Below, piece by piece: positions 8,301 to 17,446 of a stretch of 21,214 nucleotides of DNA (position 1 is the first letter of the stretch; each line of letters starts with the position of its first letter). The notes beneath the pieces were generated by a model. It saw only the letters and a program-made list of their open reading frames with translations. It was not told where the DNA came from and ran no database searches. Made by a program: the position numbers and the translations under genes. This DNA is from UBA8752 sp040261275 (lineage in GTDB: Bacteria; Bacteroidota; Bacteroidia; Flavobacteriales_D; Sanyastnellaceae): assembly GCA_040261275.1 (NCBI GenBank), contig JBDQOI010000038.1, positions 1-21,214 of the forward strand, given 5' to 3'.

Positions 8301-11300
8301 CAGTAGGTCTGTACGATGTGGTCCTCTCGGCTGAGTTGAACAATGGCTGCTCGGCGGAACTGCCCATTCCGGTGGAGGTGTTCGACATCCCGGACGCCGA
8401 ATTCAACCTTCCTGCCGAAGCCTGCGAGGGCGATGTCATTGCGCTGGACTTGGTGGGGTCGCCTGGGAGCACCGGAAATTGGACCCTCGATGGAGCGGTT
8501 TGGAATGTGACCGGCCCGGATTTTCCCGCAGACCTGACCCTTGTTGAGGGCACCTACATTCTGGAACGAACGGTAGGAGCCCTGGGTTCGGGGTGTGAGG
8601 ATGTGCACGATGAGACCCTCATTGTAAATCCCGTTCCAGTACCGGCCTTTGCGGGGGTGACCCAGGCCTGTGCGGAAGACAACGTGGTATGGACGGATGC
8701 AAGCGACTACGGGACGTCGACTCCCGGCTTCGTGATTTGGAATGTTTTGAATGGCGCGGGTTCCTTTGGTGTGCCCGGCAACTCGCTTCCCTTCGGGATT
8801 ACGACAGAAGGTCTATACGATGTTACCATGAACGTGACCAATGGTGACGGTTGCCCGGCCATCACTACCGGGACTTTGGAGGTATTCGGTCTGCCGGAAA
8901 GCGGTTTCACCTTGACCGACGTTTGTGAGTTCGAAGACATCCCCTTTGTACTCGACAATCCGGCGGATTACGCGTCAGGTACGGTCGACTGGGATTGGAA
9001 TAACGCACCGTTGAACGTGACGGATCCCGATTTTCTCCCGGGCGCGGTATCGTTAGGGGCGGGGACCCAAACCTTGACATTGACCGTGGAAGAAACGGTC
9101 ACGGGGCTCGGTTGTTCCACCGAGACCTCCGTGAATGTGGACGTCAATCCCCAGCCCATTGCCGCCATTGCCTCACCAGGAGATTTGTGTGCGGGCCAGG
9201 ACGCCCTCTTTGCCGACGCCACGGTGATGAGTGCCGGAGGCTACACCATCGACTGGTCCATTGTGGATGGCGCAGGAACGCCCTTTACCGGAACGAATCC
9301 CACCTTGAACTTGGTGACGCCTCCGTTGGGCGACTACACCGCCACGCTCACCGCCACAGCAGGGGCTTGCACATCTTCGGATGTCGCCAACATTACCGTA
9401 TTCGATGTGCCCGATGCCAGCTTCGATCTGCCCACCAGCCTTTGCCTGAACGAGGAGGTTCCCGTCACCTTGACGGGGTCGCCTGGCCTGCCGGGAACTT
9501 GGACCTTGGACGGTGCGCCGTGGGCGGTGGCTGGACCCGACTTCCCGGCAGACTTGACCGCCACGGAAGGGACCTTCACGGTGGAGCGGACGGTGCAGGC
9601 GGGCATTTGCGAAGACGTACAATCCGTGACCGTTACGGTGGAGCCCCTTCCAGTGGCCGGACTTACCGGAAACCTGGACGTTTGTGCGGGAGATTTCGTC
9701 GTCTGGTCGGACAACAGCGTGAACCCCACAGCGAACCTCTTGGATGTGGAATGGACGGTGGACGATGGAACGGCGCTATCGACCTACAATGGGGTCGTGC
9801 TCAATTTGGGCAACGCCGCAGCAGGAACGTATTCGATAGAGCAGCTTGTGACCACAGCAGCAGGTTGTTTCGATACGCAGACGGAAGTCCTGACCGTAAA
9901 TCCCAACCCCGTCGCTGACTTCACCCTGCCACCAGAGGTATGCGAGGGCAGCGCTGTGGCCTACACGCTGACGGACCCTGCCAGTTATGCGGCTTCGACA
10001 CCCACTTGGACTTGGAATGGAGCGGACCTGCCAGGGGTGGGCGCTACCGATTTGCCCCCCGCAGTTTCGGCCGGTTACGGAACACAAACCATAGGGTTGG
10101 AATTGGTACAGGCCTATCCCGGCGTCGATTGTTCGAGTGGGGTGTTCCCTGTCAATGTCATCGTCAACGCTCTACCCTTGGCCGACATCGCGGCGCCGGT
10201 GGATTTCTGTGCGGGCCCCGACGCTCAATTTGTGGATGCCACCGTCATTTCTGACCCCGCTACCACAGTGGATCTCTCCTGGACCTTGGACGAAGGCGCA
10301 GGAACCAACCCAGCAGGGACGGCCGGAACGGTGGATCTCACTGCCCCTGCGGCAGGTGTTTACACCGCAGCATTGATCGCCTCCACCGCGGCGGGCTGCA
10401 CTTCAGATGCCACAGCGACCTTCCAGGTGTACCCTGTTCCCGATGCCACGTTCAGCCTCCCTGCCGTGCTCTGCCAAGCAGATGTGGTTCCCGAACCCGC
10501 CACAGCCACGGGGGGCGCCCAAGTACTCTGGTCCACGACCGCCGGTCCGCTAACGGTGGCAGGAGGGGTGTTCGGACCCGAGCTGACCGCGAATTTCGGG
10601 GTTCAGGATGTGACGGTGGAGGTGACCTCAGGCGTGGGGGCTGCCCAGTGCTCGGACGATCACACCGAGACAGTTACCGTAGAAGCCTTGCCGCTGGTGG
10701 ACATCAACGGAACGCCGGCGGTTTGCTTCGGTTCGGCGGTGGCGTGGACCGAGAACAGCAGCCATCCGGAAGGGCTGGCCCTGAATTGGGAGTGGACAGT
10801 GGACGACGGAACCGGACCGCAACTCACGGGCGGTGCAAACTATGACTTCGGTACACCGGGCGTGGGCCAGTACACAGTGACCCTCACGGCGGAGGGGCCC
10901 TCCGGATGCAGCAGTGATGTTTCGGCCCTGCTCGATGTCCACCCCCAACCCGTAGCCGACTTCACCTTGGATGAGGTGTGCGCGGGCAGTCTCATTTCGT
11001 GGACGGCGAGCACAGGCGACTTTTTCGGGGCAGAGACCTGGACCTGGAATGGGAGTGCGATCACGGCGACGCCGACCGATCTCGACCTGGCGGTTTCCGC
11101 CAATTACGGGGCGCCTACCGTAGAAGTGGAGTTGGTGGAGAACTATCCGACAGGGGTCACTTGCAGTGCCTCGGCGAGTGCTTCCACAGTGGTTCACGCC
11201 CAGCCCTTGGCCAACTGGACGGTCACCGATGTGCTCTGCGACGACACGGCTGCGGACTTTTCCGACGCCAGCTCTGTGAACGACCCCTCCGTCAACCTGA

Positions 11301-14300
11301 CCACGACGTGGACGGTGGACGATGGTGCAGGACCCCAGCAGACCCTTGGGGCCGTTCTCGATCTCGGTTTGATCCCCGCAGGACAGTACATCATCGATAT
11401 GGTGGTCGAAGGCAATGGGGGGTGTCAGTCCAGTCTCAACGAGACCCTGACGGTGTACGCCGATCCCGTTCCCGGTTTCACCCTGGACGAAGTCTGTGAA
11501 GGGATTCCCATCCCAGTGGTTCTGGACGACCCCGCATCCTACGGTGCATCCGTCGCGACTTGGACATGGGACGCGGGCCCCACTTTCGAAGCGGGGGGGG
11601 TATTGGATGGCGCCCTGTCTGCGAACCCCGGCACCCCGAATGTCAGCCTTCTGCTCGAAGAGGTGCATCCCGGCATTACCTGCACCGCGGAGGCCACCGC
11701 CAGCACGGTCGTCCACGGCATTCCCGTGGCGGACTTTGCGGGGCCCTTGGACATCTGCGAGGGCCAATCCGCCACCTTCACCGACAACAGCACCCTGTCC
11801 ACTGGCGCCGCGCTTGATTATCTATGGACGGTCACTGGACCGGCGGGTGTGACCACATCGACCTTGCAGGACCTGGCCATCGCAGCGCCCGATCCGGGCA
11901 ATTATGCGCTCGACCTCGTGGTCACGGGCCCGGGCGGATGCGACAACGACGCCAGCGGCGCATTGAATGTGGCAGAAGGGCCCAATGCCGCTTTTTCCTT
12001 GCCCTCGGATGTCTGCGTGGGCGATGCGGTGCAATACTCCCCCGTGGGTACAGGGCCGCCCGCCAATCCCGATTGGCTGCTCAACGGGACCCCCATTGTG
12101 GTGACGGGTACGGACCTCCCGTTGTCCGTCACGGCCACGCCGGGACCGCAGACTTTGACCTTGGAACTGGGCTTGACCTCGGGTACGGCCACATGCGACA
12201 ACGCCTTCTCACAGACCGTCACCGTGCACGCCATCCCGGTGCCGTCGTGGGACGTTCCAGTCGAGGTCTGCGAGGACGGATTGACCCAATACAACAGCAC
12301 CAGCACCAATCCTGATGGTGGTCCCGTGGACATCAGTTGGCAGGTGACGGATCCGCTCGGCAACGTGGCCGGTACCGCAGGGCCTCAGGTGGAACTCGGG
12401 GCGCCCATGTTGCCCGGGGCCTACGACGTATCCATGACGGCTACCGGTGGGGGAGGCTGCGCAGCCCTTCCATTGGTGGGGCAGGTGGAAGTGGTCGCCA
12501 CACCCAATGCGGAATTCACCCTGACGGACGTCTGCGAGGACAACGATATTCCCTGGACGGCAACAGAAATCACAGCTTTCCTCAACAGTGTCAATACGGC
12601 CTGGGTTTGGGAGAACGGGGCGCCTGGAGGCACGCCCATTTTTGCCATACCCTACGCGGGTCTGATGTCCGTTGTCTCTGATGCGCCCGGTGTGCAGACG
12701 GTCACGGCCACGTTGACCAATGCGTCCTCGACCAATGCCTTGCAATGCACGGGTTCTCACACCGAGACGGTCACCGTTTATGCCCAACCCAGCGCCAACT
12801 GGGACGTGCCGGTTCAAATCTGTGAGGAGGTCCCCTTCGATTTCACGAGCAACAACACGATTTCCTCGGGAGATGCCCTGACGACAACCTGGGAAATCAA
12901 CGATGGCGGTGGTCCCTTGCCCTATGCCGGGGAGAGCGTACAACTCGGTGTTCAATTGCCGGGTGTTTACGACGTGGAAATGCTCGTCGTGGGGCCCGGA
13001 GGCTGTTTCGAGGAGCTGACGGAGACGGTGGTGGTGTACGATACTCCCGAAGCCGACTTCACCTTGGTCGAAGTGTGCGAGGGGACGCCGGTTCCTTGGT
13101 CGGCGGATGACCCGGCGCAATTCAATGTCGCGAACCAACAGACCTGGACTTGGAACGGCAACGATGCCACGGGCACAGCCGCGGATCTCGCTCCAGCGGT
13201 TTCAGCAGCATTTGGCAATCAAACGGTGACGGTATTGCTCGAGAACATTGCCGTTTCGGGATATGCCTGCAGTGACACCCACACGGAAACGGTCACCGTC
13301 CACGCCATTCCCGCGGTAGGATGGGACGTGATACCGGACCTGTGCGCCTCGGATCCTGTGGCGTTCAGCAGTTCGAATTCCATTGCAACGGGCGCCCCAT
13401 TGACCACGACCTGGACCGTAGACCTCGGGGCAGGTCCTCAGAATTTCGCAGGTGACGATTTGGACCTCGGACTCATCGCCCCGGGCAACTACCCGGTCCA
13501 GATGACAACGGAAGGTCCAGGAGGATGCACCCCTGCAGCTCCCCTGGGGTTGACCATCACCGTGAATCCATCGCCCGAAGCTGATTTCACCTTGACGGAG
13601 GTTTGCGAAGGGACCGCGATTCCCTGGGCCTTGACGGCGCCGGGGCCGATGGTGGGTGTGCCTTCCTGGACGTGGAACGGCAATCCCATTGCTGCGACCG
13701 CCACGGAGTTGGATGCAGCCGTTTCCGCTGACTTCGGCCCGCAGTTGGTCGCCTTGACCTTGGACTTGTTCGTGTCGCCCACCTTGACCTGCTCCAATAC
13801 GGCGTCTGCCACCGTGTTGGTGCACGCCGTCCCCGAGGCCACTTGGGACGTGGTTCCTTCTTTCTGCGAAGAGGATGTCTTGGACTTTACTGCCACGGTT
13901 TCCATTGACTCGAATGAGCCACTCAACACCACCTGGTCGGTAGACCTGGGAGCGGGACCGAACCCATACTTGGGGGAAACCGTCAGCCTCGGCATCTTGC
14001 CCATAGGAGGCTATCCCATTTCTCTCACGGTGGAAGGGCCGGGAGGATGTTTTGCGCCCGCTTTGAATGAACTCGTTACCGTTTATGATACGCCCGTGGC
14101 GGATTTCTCATTGACGGACGTATGCGAAGGGACCGCCATTCCCTACACCCTCGACAACTTCCCTCAGTTCTTTGGCTCAGGCCAGTGGACCGGGGCGAAT
14201 TGGACGTGGAACGGGACAGACATTTCGCCCACCTTCACAGAACTTCCGGCTGCCGTTTCCAATGCCTTTGGAACGCAAACCATCGCGGTGTCCATCGTCA

Positions 14301-17300
14301 ACGACTTGAATCCCGCTTGCGCCGACACCCACACCGAGACGGTCGAGGTGAACGCCTTCCCTCAGGCTTCCTGGTCGGCCGCGGCAGACCTCTGTGAGGA
14401 GGAGCCCTTGGACGTATCCAACACGAGCACCTTGGCATCGGGCGCTGCAATCAGCACGACGTGGACGGTGGACGACGGCACGGGTCCAAGCGTGACGACC
14501 ACGCCCGATTTGACGCTGGGCAATCAGCCTCCGGGCACGTACGACCTCACCATGGAGGTGGAGGGACCGGGTGGATGTCAAGCCCCGGCTTTGTTCCAGA
14601 CGGTCACCGTGCACGATACGCCCGTAGCCGACTTCACCCTGGCCGATGCCTGCGAGGGCAGCCCCATCGGTTGGACGGCGGACGATCCGGCACAATTCCA
14701 GGGCACGACTTCATGGTTGTGGAACGGCACGGCCCTGGCTCCGTCCCCAACCGAGCTTGGCCCGGCGGTTTCGGCCGTATTCGGCACCCAGACGGTGGAG
14801 GTGACCCTGGAAAATACGGCTTACCCCGCCTGCTTTGATGCGCACACGGAGACGGTGGAGGTGTACGCCATTCCCTTGGCGGGTTGGACGGCCACAGCCG
14901 ACTTGTGTGAGGAGGAGCCCCTCGACGTGACCAATACGAGCACCTTGGCATCGGGCGATCCGTGGGTGGCGATTTGGACGGTGGACGATGGCAGCGGACC
15001 CAACATCACATTGTCCGAGGATTTGATGCTGGGCAACCAGCCCCCGGGAACCTATGACCTGACGATGGTGGTGGAGGGTCTTGGTGGTTGCCAGGCTCCA
15101 GCTTTGACCGAAACGGTGACCGTGCATGATACTCCCGTTGCCGATTTCTTCCTGGTCGATGCTTGTGAGGGTGCTCCGATTGGATGGGGGGCAGACGACC
15201 CTGCTCAATTTGTGGGGGTGACGACATGGTTGTGGAACGGCACGGCCCTGGCTCCGTCGGCCACTGCGTTGGATCCCGCTGTTTCGGCGGCTTTCGGCAC
15301 CCAGACGGTGGAGGTGACCCTCGAGAACGCCGCCTATCCCACCTGCTCCGATACCCATACGGAGACCGTGGAGGTTTTGGCCAACCCCTTGGTTAATTGG
15401 GACGTTCCCGATGAAATCTGCGAAGGCGATGCCGCCGATTTCAACGACTTGACAACCCTGCCTACGGCAGTGAATTGGACGGCCACATGGACCGTCGACG
15501 ACGGCACGGGACCGTCCACAAGCGCGGGCTCCACCTTGACTTTGGGCATTCCGGATGTCGGCAGTTACAACATCACACTCGACGTAACGACCGACGAGGG
15601 ATGTGCGGCACAGGTCGCTGCGCCATTGGAAGTTCAGCCAACGCCCGTGGCCGATTTCACCTTGCAGGACGTCTGCTCAGGAACTGACGTTCCTTGGACG
15701 GCAGTGGATCCTACAGGGCAATTCGGAGTGGCCAACTGGACATGGAACGGCAATCCCATTCTGGTCACCGGGCCGGATCTTCCTTCTCAGGTCTCTTCTG
15801 CCTTTGGTCTGCAGAACATCGCCCTGACCTTGGAGCAGGCGTACGCTACTGTGACTTGCTCGGCTTCGGATGCGGCGCAGGTCGAGGTGTTTGCCACCCC
15901 GGTTCCCGGTTGGGATGCCGTCGCCGGATTGTGCGAAGGTGACCCCGCCGCATTCAGTTCCTCCACGGCATTGGCATCGGGCGCACCGATGACGACGACA
16001 TGGACCTTCTCGGACGGAACTGCAAACCAACAGACGGTGGCTGATCAGGTCGACTTGGGGTACTTGCCGGCAGGCAATTACACGCTGACGATGGATGTCG
16101 CCGCCGAGGGCGGGTGCGCGTCCTCCTTGACCACCCCCCTTGAGGTGCATACCAATCCCGTGGCGGACTTCACCATCCAAGATGTCTGCGAAGGATCGCC
16201 GGTCCCATTGAATGTCACCCCATATGGACCAGGTGTGACCCCGAACTGGACGTGGAATGGGGCAGGCATCAATGTGGCGGGCAACGTCCTTCCACCGATG
16301 GTTTCCAATGCGGCCGGCCTACAGCAGATTGTATTGAACTTGGTGCAGACCCATCCCGATGGAGCGGTATGCACGGATGTGGCGACGGCGACGGCGGAAG
16401 TTTTTGCCCTTCCGGTGGCTGGCGTGACGGCAGATACCCTGTGGTGTGCTGACGATGCGGTTCAGTTGGAACAAGCTGCTTCGGGGACGGGGTCGCTGGA
16501 CTTCAGTTGGGCAGCACCTTTTGGAAGCGCAACAGGGCCGATTTGGGATGTTCCCAATGGAATCTCCGGCATCTTCCCGGTGATCTTGGAAGTGGAGTCG
16601 GAAGGAGGGTGCAGCGATGCCGTGGCCTTCGAGTTGCGCATCGACCCTGCACCGGTGGTGGATCTCTCTGAGGATTTCGTCGCCGATTGTGCCCCTTTCT
16701 CAGCGACCCTGGAAGCGGAGGTGTCGGGATACAATGGTGTGGTGTACGGCACCGTATGGAGCTGGGCGGGAGAAGATTCGACGGCTACAGCCTGGAATGA
16801 AACCGTGGAAGTAGGGGCTTTGCCGGTCACTTGTACGGTCACGGCGGGCGATGCGGAACTGACCTGTTCGGCTTCTGCCACGGCGACCTTCGTAGGGATC
16901 GAGACGCCCGTAGCGGACTTTGACTTTTTCCCCGAGGAGCCCACTGTGCGGGACGACCAGGTGCAATTCGTATCCAGCAGCCTCGGTGAAATCGATGCGC
17001 TCTCATGGACGGTCGAGGGGCTGGAAGAAGGCCAGTCCTTCATCCTCAACCACAGTTTCCCGCCCTATTTCGGGGACCTGTATACCGTGTGCTTGGATGT
17101 AGTCAACGACTTCGGTTGCGAGGACCGTTTCTGTCGTGAGGTGGAGGTCATCGGCGATGTGCAGGTATATGTTCCTGCGTCTTTCACGCCGAACAACGAC
17201 GGCATCAATGACATATTCCTGCCTTCCGTAGCGCCATTGAGTCAAGTCGAGGATTATTACTTCGAGTTGTTCAACCGCTGGGGTGAGCGGGTTTTCGCTA

Positions 17301-17446
17301 CGGATGACCCCGAGAAGGGATGGGTCGGTGAGGCCGACTCAGGAACCCATTTCGTAGGCAATGAAGTGTACAATTGGGTGCTCGTCATCGACACTGAATT
17401 GGGACAACCCTACAAGCTCATCGGTCAGGTCACTTTGATTCGTTGA
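5327..17446 (+). CDS. Giant secreted Ig/PKD-repeat surface protein with P domain and CHU_C type IX secretion domain
   Basis: A single open frame of 4039 codons. Start GTG 5327 gives a signal peptide (IRSWHFRFVAFLLGMG..., cleavage after VRA at 36) with a rather long n-region; a weak TAAATTGC lies at 5300. Domains by residue: 40-158 CUB-like; 162-258 PKD (FWDFGDG, HTYTESGAYPV); about 295-476 proprotein-convertase P domain (INGTWTLNISDNVQGDNG); 479-653 two irregular Ig-like domains; about 655-3860 around 36 Ig-like domains. These are mostly alternating A (W-T-V-D-D-G-T-G-P, G-G-C) and B (ADFTL..VCEG, TWTWNG, THTETV) types. A PKD domain follows at 3860-3944, then CHU_C at 3945-4039 (VYVPASFTPNNDGINDIF, FNRWGERVF). 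CHU_C marks export by the type IX system and surface attachment. No enzyme domain is seen, so I infer an adhesin or surface filament. The protein is extremely poor in Lys and Arg. Its partner and ligand are unknown. Confidence 0.95.
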   Translation: MHPPFCSIASTSIRSWHFRFVAFLLGMGLFAAPVRAQQYWIDEEGTVTGCDFYFLDDGGPFQDASNNADFTMTFCPDVPGEDLTFSFNSFNLDAGASLNVWFGDAALGAPDASYTGTGLLGEDINNLASGPNPTGCITWQFTSGPNGASNWNALGSCSVPCDRPVANVLASLAAGPQPSPVEACIGVPVSFDASGSTPAAGAAIVSWFWDFGDGVTGDLGPTPNHTYTESGAYPVLLTVTDENGCASINSIDTYVYVAAPISFDLPSNSISACEGGGIFLQLGPDGVSTTAVQSPPIAEFGDGVAIPQVGDAGSSLTYSGFAPGQTITSPEDIAGIAVNLEHSFIADLTISIECPNGNSMVLQSWPGGNGGCVDAGEVGPVTTDDPPVPGVGYDYTWSSAGTDDWQTIAESLLPPATTGCAAGTPPLPSGNYAITGDWNDLIGCPINGTWTLNISDNVQGDNGTLFLWAINFSPDISPEPIDFEATVGSECDSSFWAPADPSWGFVTTDILGDCNYLGIQTSDEGSYEFIYTAIDAFGCQADTSVVVDVVPTVDYNVYTDPLNPGAGVPAQWCAGVPLILSAAPIGAPLLGTDYSWQVDGVSEGVSAALVPYFNLAPAPGTYDYYFQASAPAPPGVTGFCQFEWEQTIEVVEGPTAAFNVPASCSNQATTAVATSTSPTGSALTHAWTVTATDGTTTDFTGANPSLGFLAPGDYTLLLSSEDAAGCIGTETSTFTVYEAPPLPDFSLDPACQGEEVVVNVLNDWSGANPQWGFGGVNIATGNVATLPAVVSANAGNQTVSLTLELDYGVVTCNAPPMLETVQILALPQPNWDLPGNACAGQDLVVSSVATAGAGPFTAEWTVTDPAGYAAAGSNPQWSTATGIPLTDNGGDLGTTVTAGSGLLTVDLVLTADYPGQGVACTSTAQDNVFVSPLPVVDFTGNTGICFGDDLTLVEATTAPIGTFLSTIQWTVDDGTGEVAYGGVGTLSLPGPAVGLYDVVLSAELNNGCSAELPIPVEVFDIPDAEFNLPAEACEGDVIALDLVGSPGSTGNWTLDGAVWNVTGPDFPADLTLVEGTYILERTVGALGSGCEDVHDETLIVNPVPVPAFAGVTQACAEDNVVWTDASDYGTSTPGFVIWNVLNGAGSFGVPGNSLPFGITTEGLYDVTMNVTNGDGCPAITTGTLEVFGLPESGFTLTDVCEFEDIPFVLDNPADYASGTVDWDWNNAPLNVTDPDFLPGAVSLGAGTQTLTLTVEETVTGLGCSTETSVNVDVNPQPIAAIASPGDLCAGQDALFADATVMSAGGYTIDWSIVDGAGTPFTGTNPTLNLVTPPLGDYTATLTATAGACTSSDVANITVFDVPDASFDLPTSLCLNEEVPVTLTGSPGLPGTWTLDGAPWAVAGPDFPADLTATEGTFTVERTVQAGICEDVQSVTVTVEPLPVAGLTGNLDVCAGDFVVWSDNSVNPTANLLDVEWTVDDGTALSTYNGVVLNLGNAAAGTYSIEQLVTTAAGCFDTQTEVLTVNPNPVADFTLPPEVCEGSAVAYTLTDPASYAASTPTWTWNGADLPGVGATDLPPAVSAGYGTQTIGLELVQAYPGVDCSSGVFPVNVIVNALPLADIAAPVDFCAGPDAQFVDATVISDPATTVDLSWTLDEGAGTNPAGTAGTVDLTAPAAGVYTAALIASTAAGCTSDATATFQVYPVPDATFSLPAVLCQADVVPEPATATGGAQVLWSTTAGPLTVAGGVFGPELTANFGVQDVTVEVTSGVGAAQCSDDHTETVTVEALPLVDINGTPAVCFGSAVAWTENSSHPEGLALNWEWTVDDGTGPQLTGGANYDFGTPGVGQYTVTLTAEGPSGCSSDVSALLDVHPQPVADFTLDEVCAGSLISWTASTGDFFGAETWTWNGSAITATPTDLDLAVSANYGAPTVEVELVENYPTGVTCSASASASTVVHAQPLANWTVTDVLCDDTAADFSDASSVNDPSVNLTTTWTVDDGAGPQQTLGAVLDLGLIPAGQYIIDMVVEGNGGCQSSLNETLTVYADPVPGFTLDEVCEGIPIPVVLDDPASYGASVATWTWDAGPTFEAGGVLDGALSANPGTPNVSLLLEEVHPGITCTAEATASTVVHGIPVADFAGPLDICEGQSATFTDNSTLSTGAALDYLWTVTGPAGVTTSTLQDLAIAAPDPGNYALDLVVTGPGGCDNDASGALNVAEGPNAAFSLPSDVCVGDAVQYSPVGTGPPANPDWLLNGTPIVVTGTDLPLSVTATPGPQTLTLELGLTSGTATCDNAFSQTVTVHAIPVPSWDVPVEVCEDGLTQYNSTSTNPDGGPVDISWQVTDPLGNVAGTAGPQVELGAPMLPGAYDVSMTATGGGGCAALPLVGQVEVVATPNAEFTLTDVCEDNDIPWTATEITAFLNSVNTAWVWENGAPGGTPIFAIPYAGLMSVVSDAPGVQTVTATLTNASSTNALQCTGSHTETVTVYAQPSANWDVPVQICEEVPFDFTSNNTISSGDALTTTWEINDGGGPLPYAGESVQLGVQLPGVYDVEMLVVGPGGCFEELTETVVVYDTPEADFTLVEVCEGTPVPWSADDPAQFNVANQQTWTWNGNDATGTAADLAPAVSAAFGNQTVTVLLENIAVSGYACSDTHTETVTVHAIPAVGWDVIPDLCASDPVAFSSSNSIATGAPLTTTWTVDLGAGPQNFAGDDLDLGLIAPGNYPVQMTTEGPGGCTPAAPLGLTITVNPSPEADFTLTEVCEGTAIPWALTAPGPMVGVPSWTWNGNPIAATATELDAAVSADFGPQLVALTLDLFVSPTLTCSNTASATVLVHAVPEATWDVVPSFCEEDVLDFTATVSIDSNEPLNTTWSVDLGAGPNPYLGETVSLGILPIGGYPISLTVEGPGGCFAPALNELVTVYDTPVADFSLTDVCEGTAIPYTLDNFPQFFGSGQWTGANWTWNGTDISPTFTELPAAVSNAFGTQTIAVSIVNDLNPACADTHTETVEVNAFPQASWSAAADLCEEEPLDVSNTSTLASGAAISTTWTVDDGTGPSVTTTPDLTLGNQPPGTYDLTMEVEGPGGCQAPALFQTVTVHDTPVADFTLADACEGSPIGWTADDPAQFQGTTSWLWNGTALAPSPTELGPAVSAVFGTQTVEVTLENTAYPACFDAHTETVEVYAIPLAGWTATADLCEEEPLDVTNTSTLASGDPWVAIWTVDDGSGPNITLSEDLMLGNQPPGTYDLTMVVEGLGGCQAPALTETVTVHDTPVADFFLVDACEGAPIGWGADDPAQFVGVTTWLWNGTALAPSATALDPAVSAAFGTQTVEVTLENAAYPTCSDTHTETVEVLANPLVNWDVPDEICEGDAADFNDLTTLPTAVNWTATWTVDDGTGPSTSAGSTLTLGIPDVGSYNITLDVTTDEGCAAQVAAPLEVQPTPVADFTLQDVCSGTDVPWTAVDPTGQFGVANWTWNGNPILVTGPDLPSQVSSAFGLQNIALTLEQAYATVTCSASDAAQVEVFATPVPGWDAVAGLCEGDPAAFSSSTALASGAPMTTTWTFSDGTANQQTVADQVDLGYLPAGNYTLTMDVAAEGGCASSLTTPLEVHTNPVADFTIQDVCEGSPVPLNVTPYGPGVTPNWTWNGAGINVAGNVLPPMVSNAAGLQQIVLNLVQTHPDGAVCTDVATATAEVFALPVAGVTADTLWCADDAVQLEQAASGTGSLDFSWAAPFGSATGPIWDVPNGISGIFPVILEVESEGGCSDAVAFELRIDPAPVVDLSEDFVADCAPFSATLEAEVSGYNGVVYGTVWSWAGEDSTATAWNETVEVGALPVTCTVTAGDAELTCSASATATFVGIETPVADFDFFPEEPTVRDDQVQFVSSSLGEIDALSWTVEGLEEGQSFILNHSFPPYFGDLYTVCLDVVNDFGCEDRFCREVEVIGDVQVYVPASFTPNNDGINDIFLPSVAPLSQVEDYYFELFNRWGERVFATDDPEKGWVGEADSGTHFVGNEVYNWVLVIDTELGQPYKLIGQVTLIR
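8130..16415 (+). repeat. Sixteen tandem A-B Ig-like doublets, about 518 nt each
   Basis: B-type domain starts (D-F-T-L-like followed by VCEG-like) fall at about 8398, 8905, 9418, 9917, 10450, 10960, 11473, 11992, 12511, 13056, 13584, 14102, 14630, 15142, 15655 and 16166. Intervals are 499-545 nt, averaging about 518. An A-type domain (one Cys before an acidic or small residue run, then WTVDDGTGP and GGC) precedes each, and a last A domain follows at about 16415. Less regular relatives occur at about 7290-8120. Confidence 0.9.
14366..15391 (+). repeat. Most similar neighbouring doublets (offset 513 nt)
   Basis: Two adjacent A-B doublets are nearly the same in DNA over long stretches. For example, the run beginning gacctctgtgagg at 14387 recurs at 14900, and the run beginning tggttgtggaacgg at 14714 recurs at 15227, both with offset 513. 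Protein blocks such as DLCEEEPLDV, NTSTLASG, LGNQPPGTYDLTM and LWNGTALAPS are identical. Other doublets are visibly more diverged, so this pair is the most recent duplication or has been homogenised by recombination. Confidence 0.85.

Noticed and set aside
8033..11767. Several 190-380 codon frames antisense or out of frame to the giant gene
   Set aside because: They repeat because the underlying sequence repeats; products are Arg/Gly-rich shadows, while the 4039-codon frame has consistent domains throughout.
5327..17446. The giant frame as an assembly artefact of repeats or as several fused genes
   Set aside because: It has one signal peptide at the start and one CHU_C domain at the end, no internal stops, and doublets that differ enough to be distinguished. 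Collapse or expansion of the near-identical pair at 14366-15391 cannot be fully excluded.
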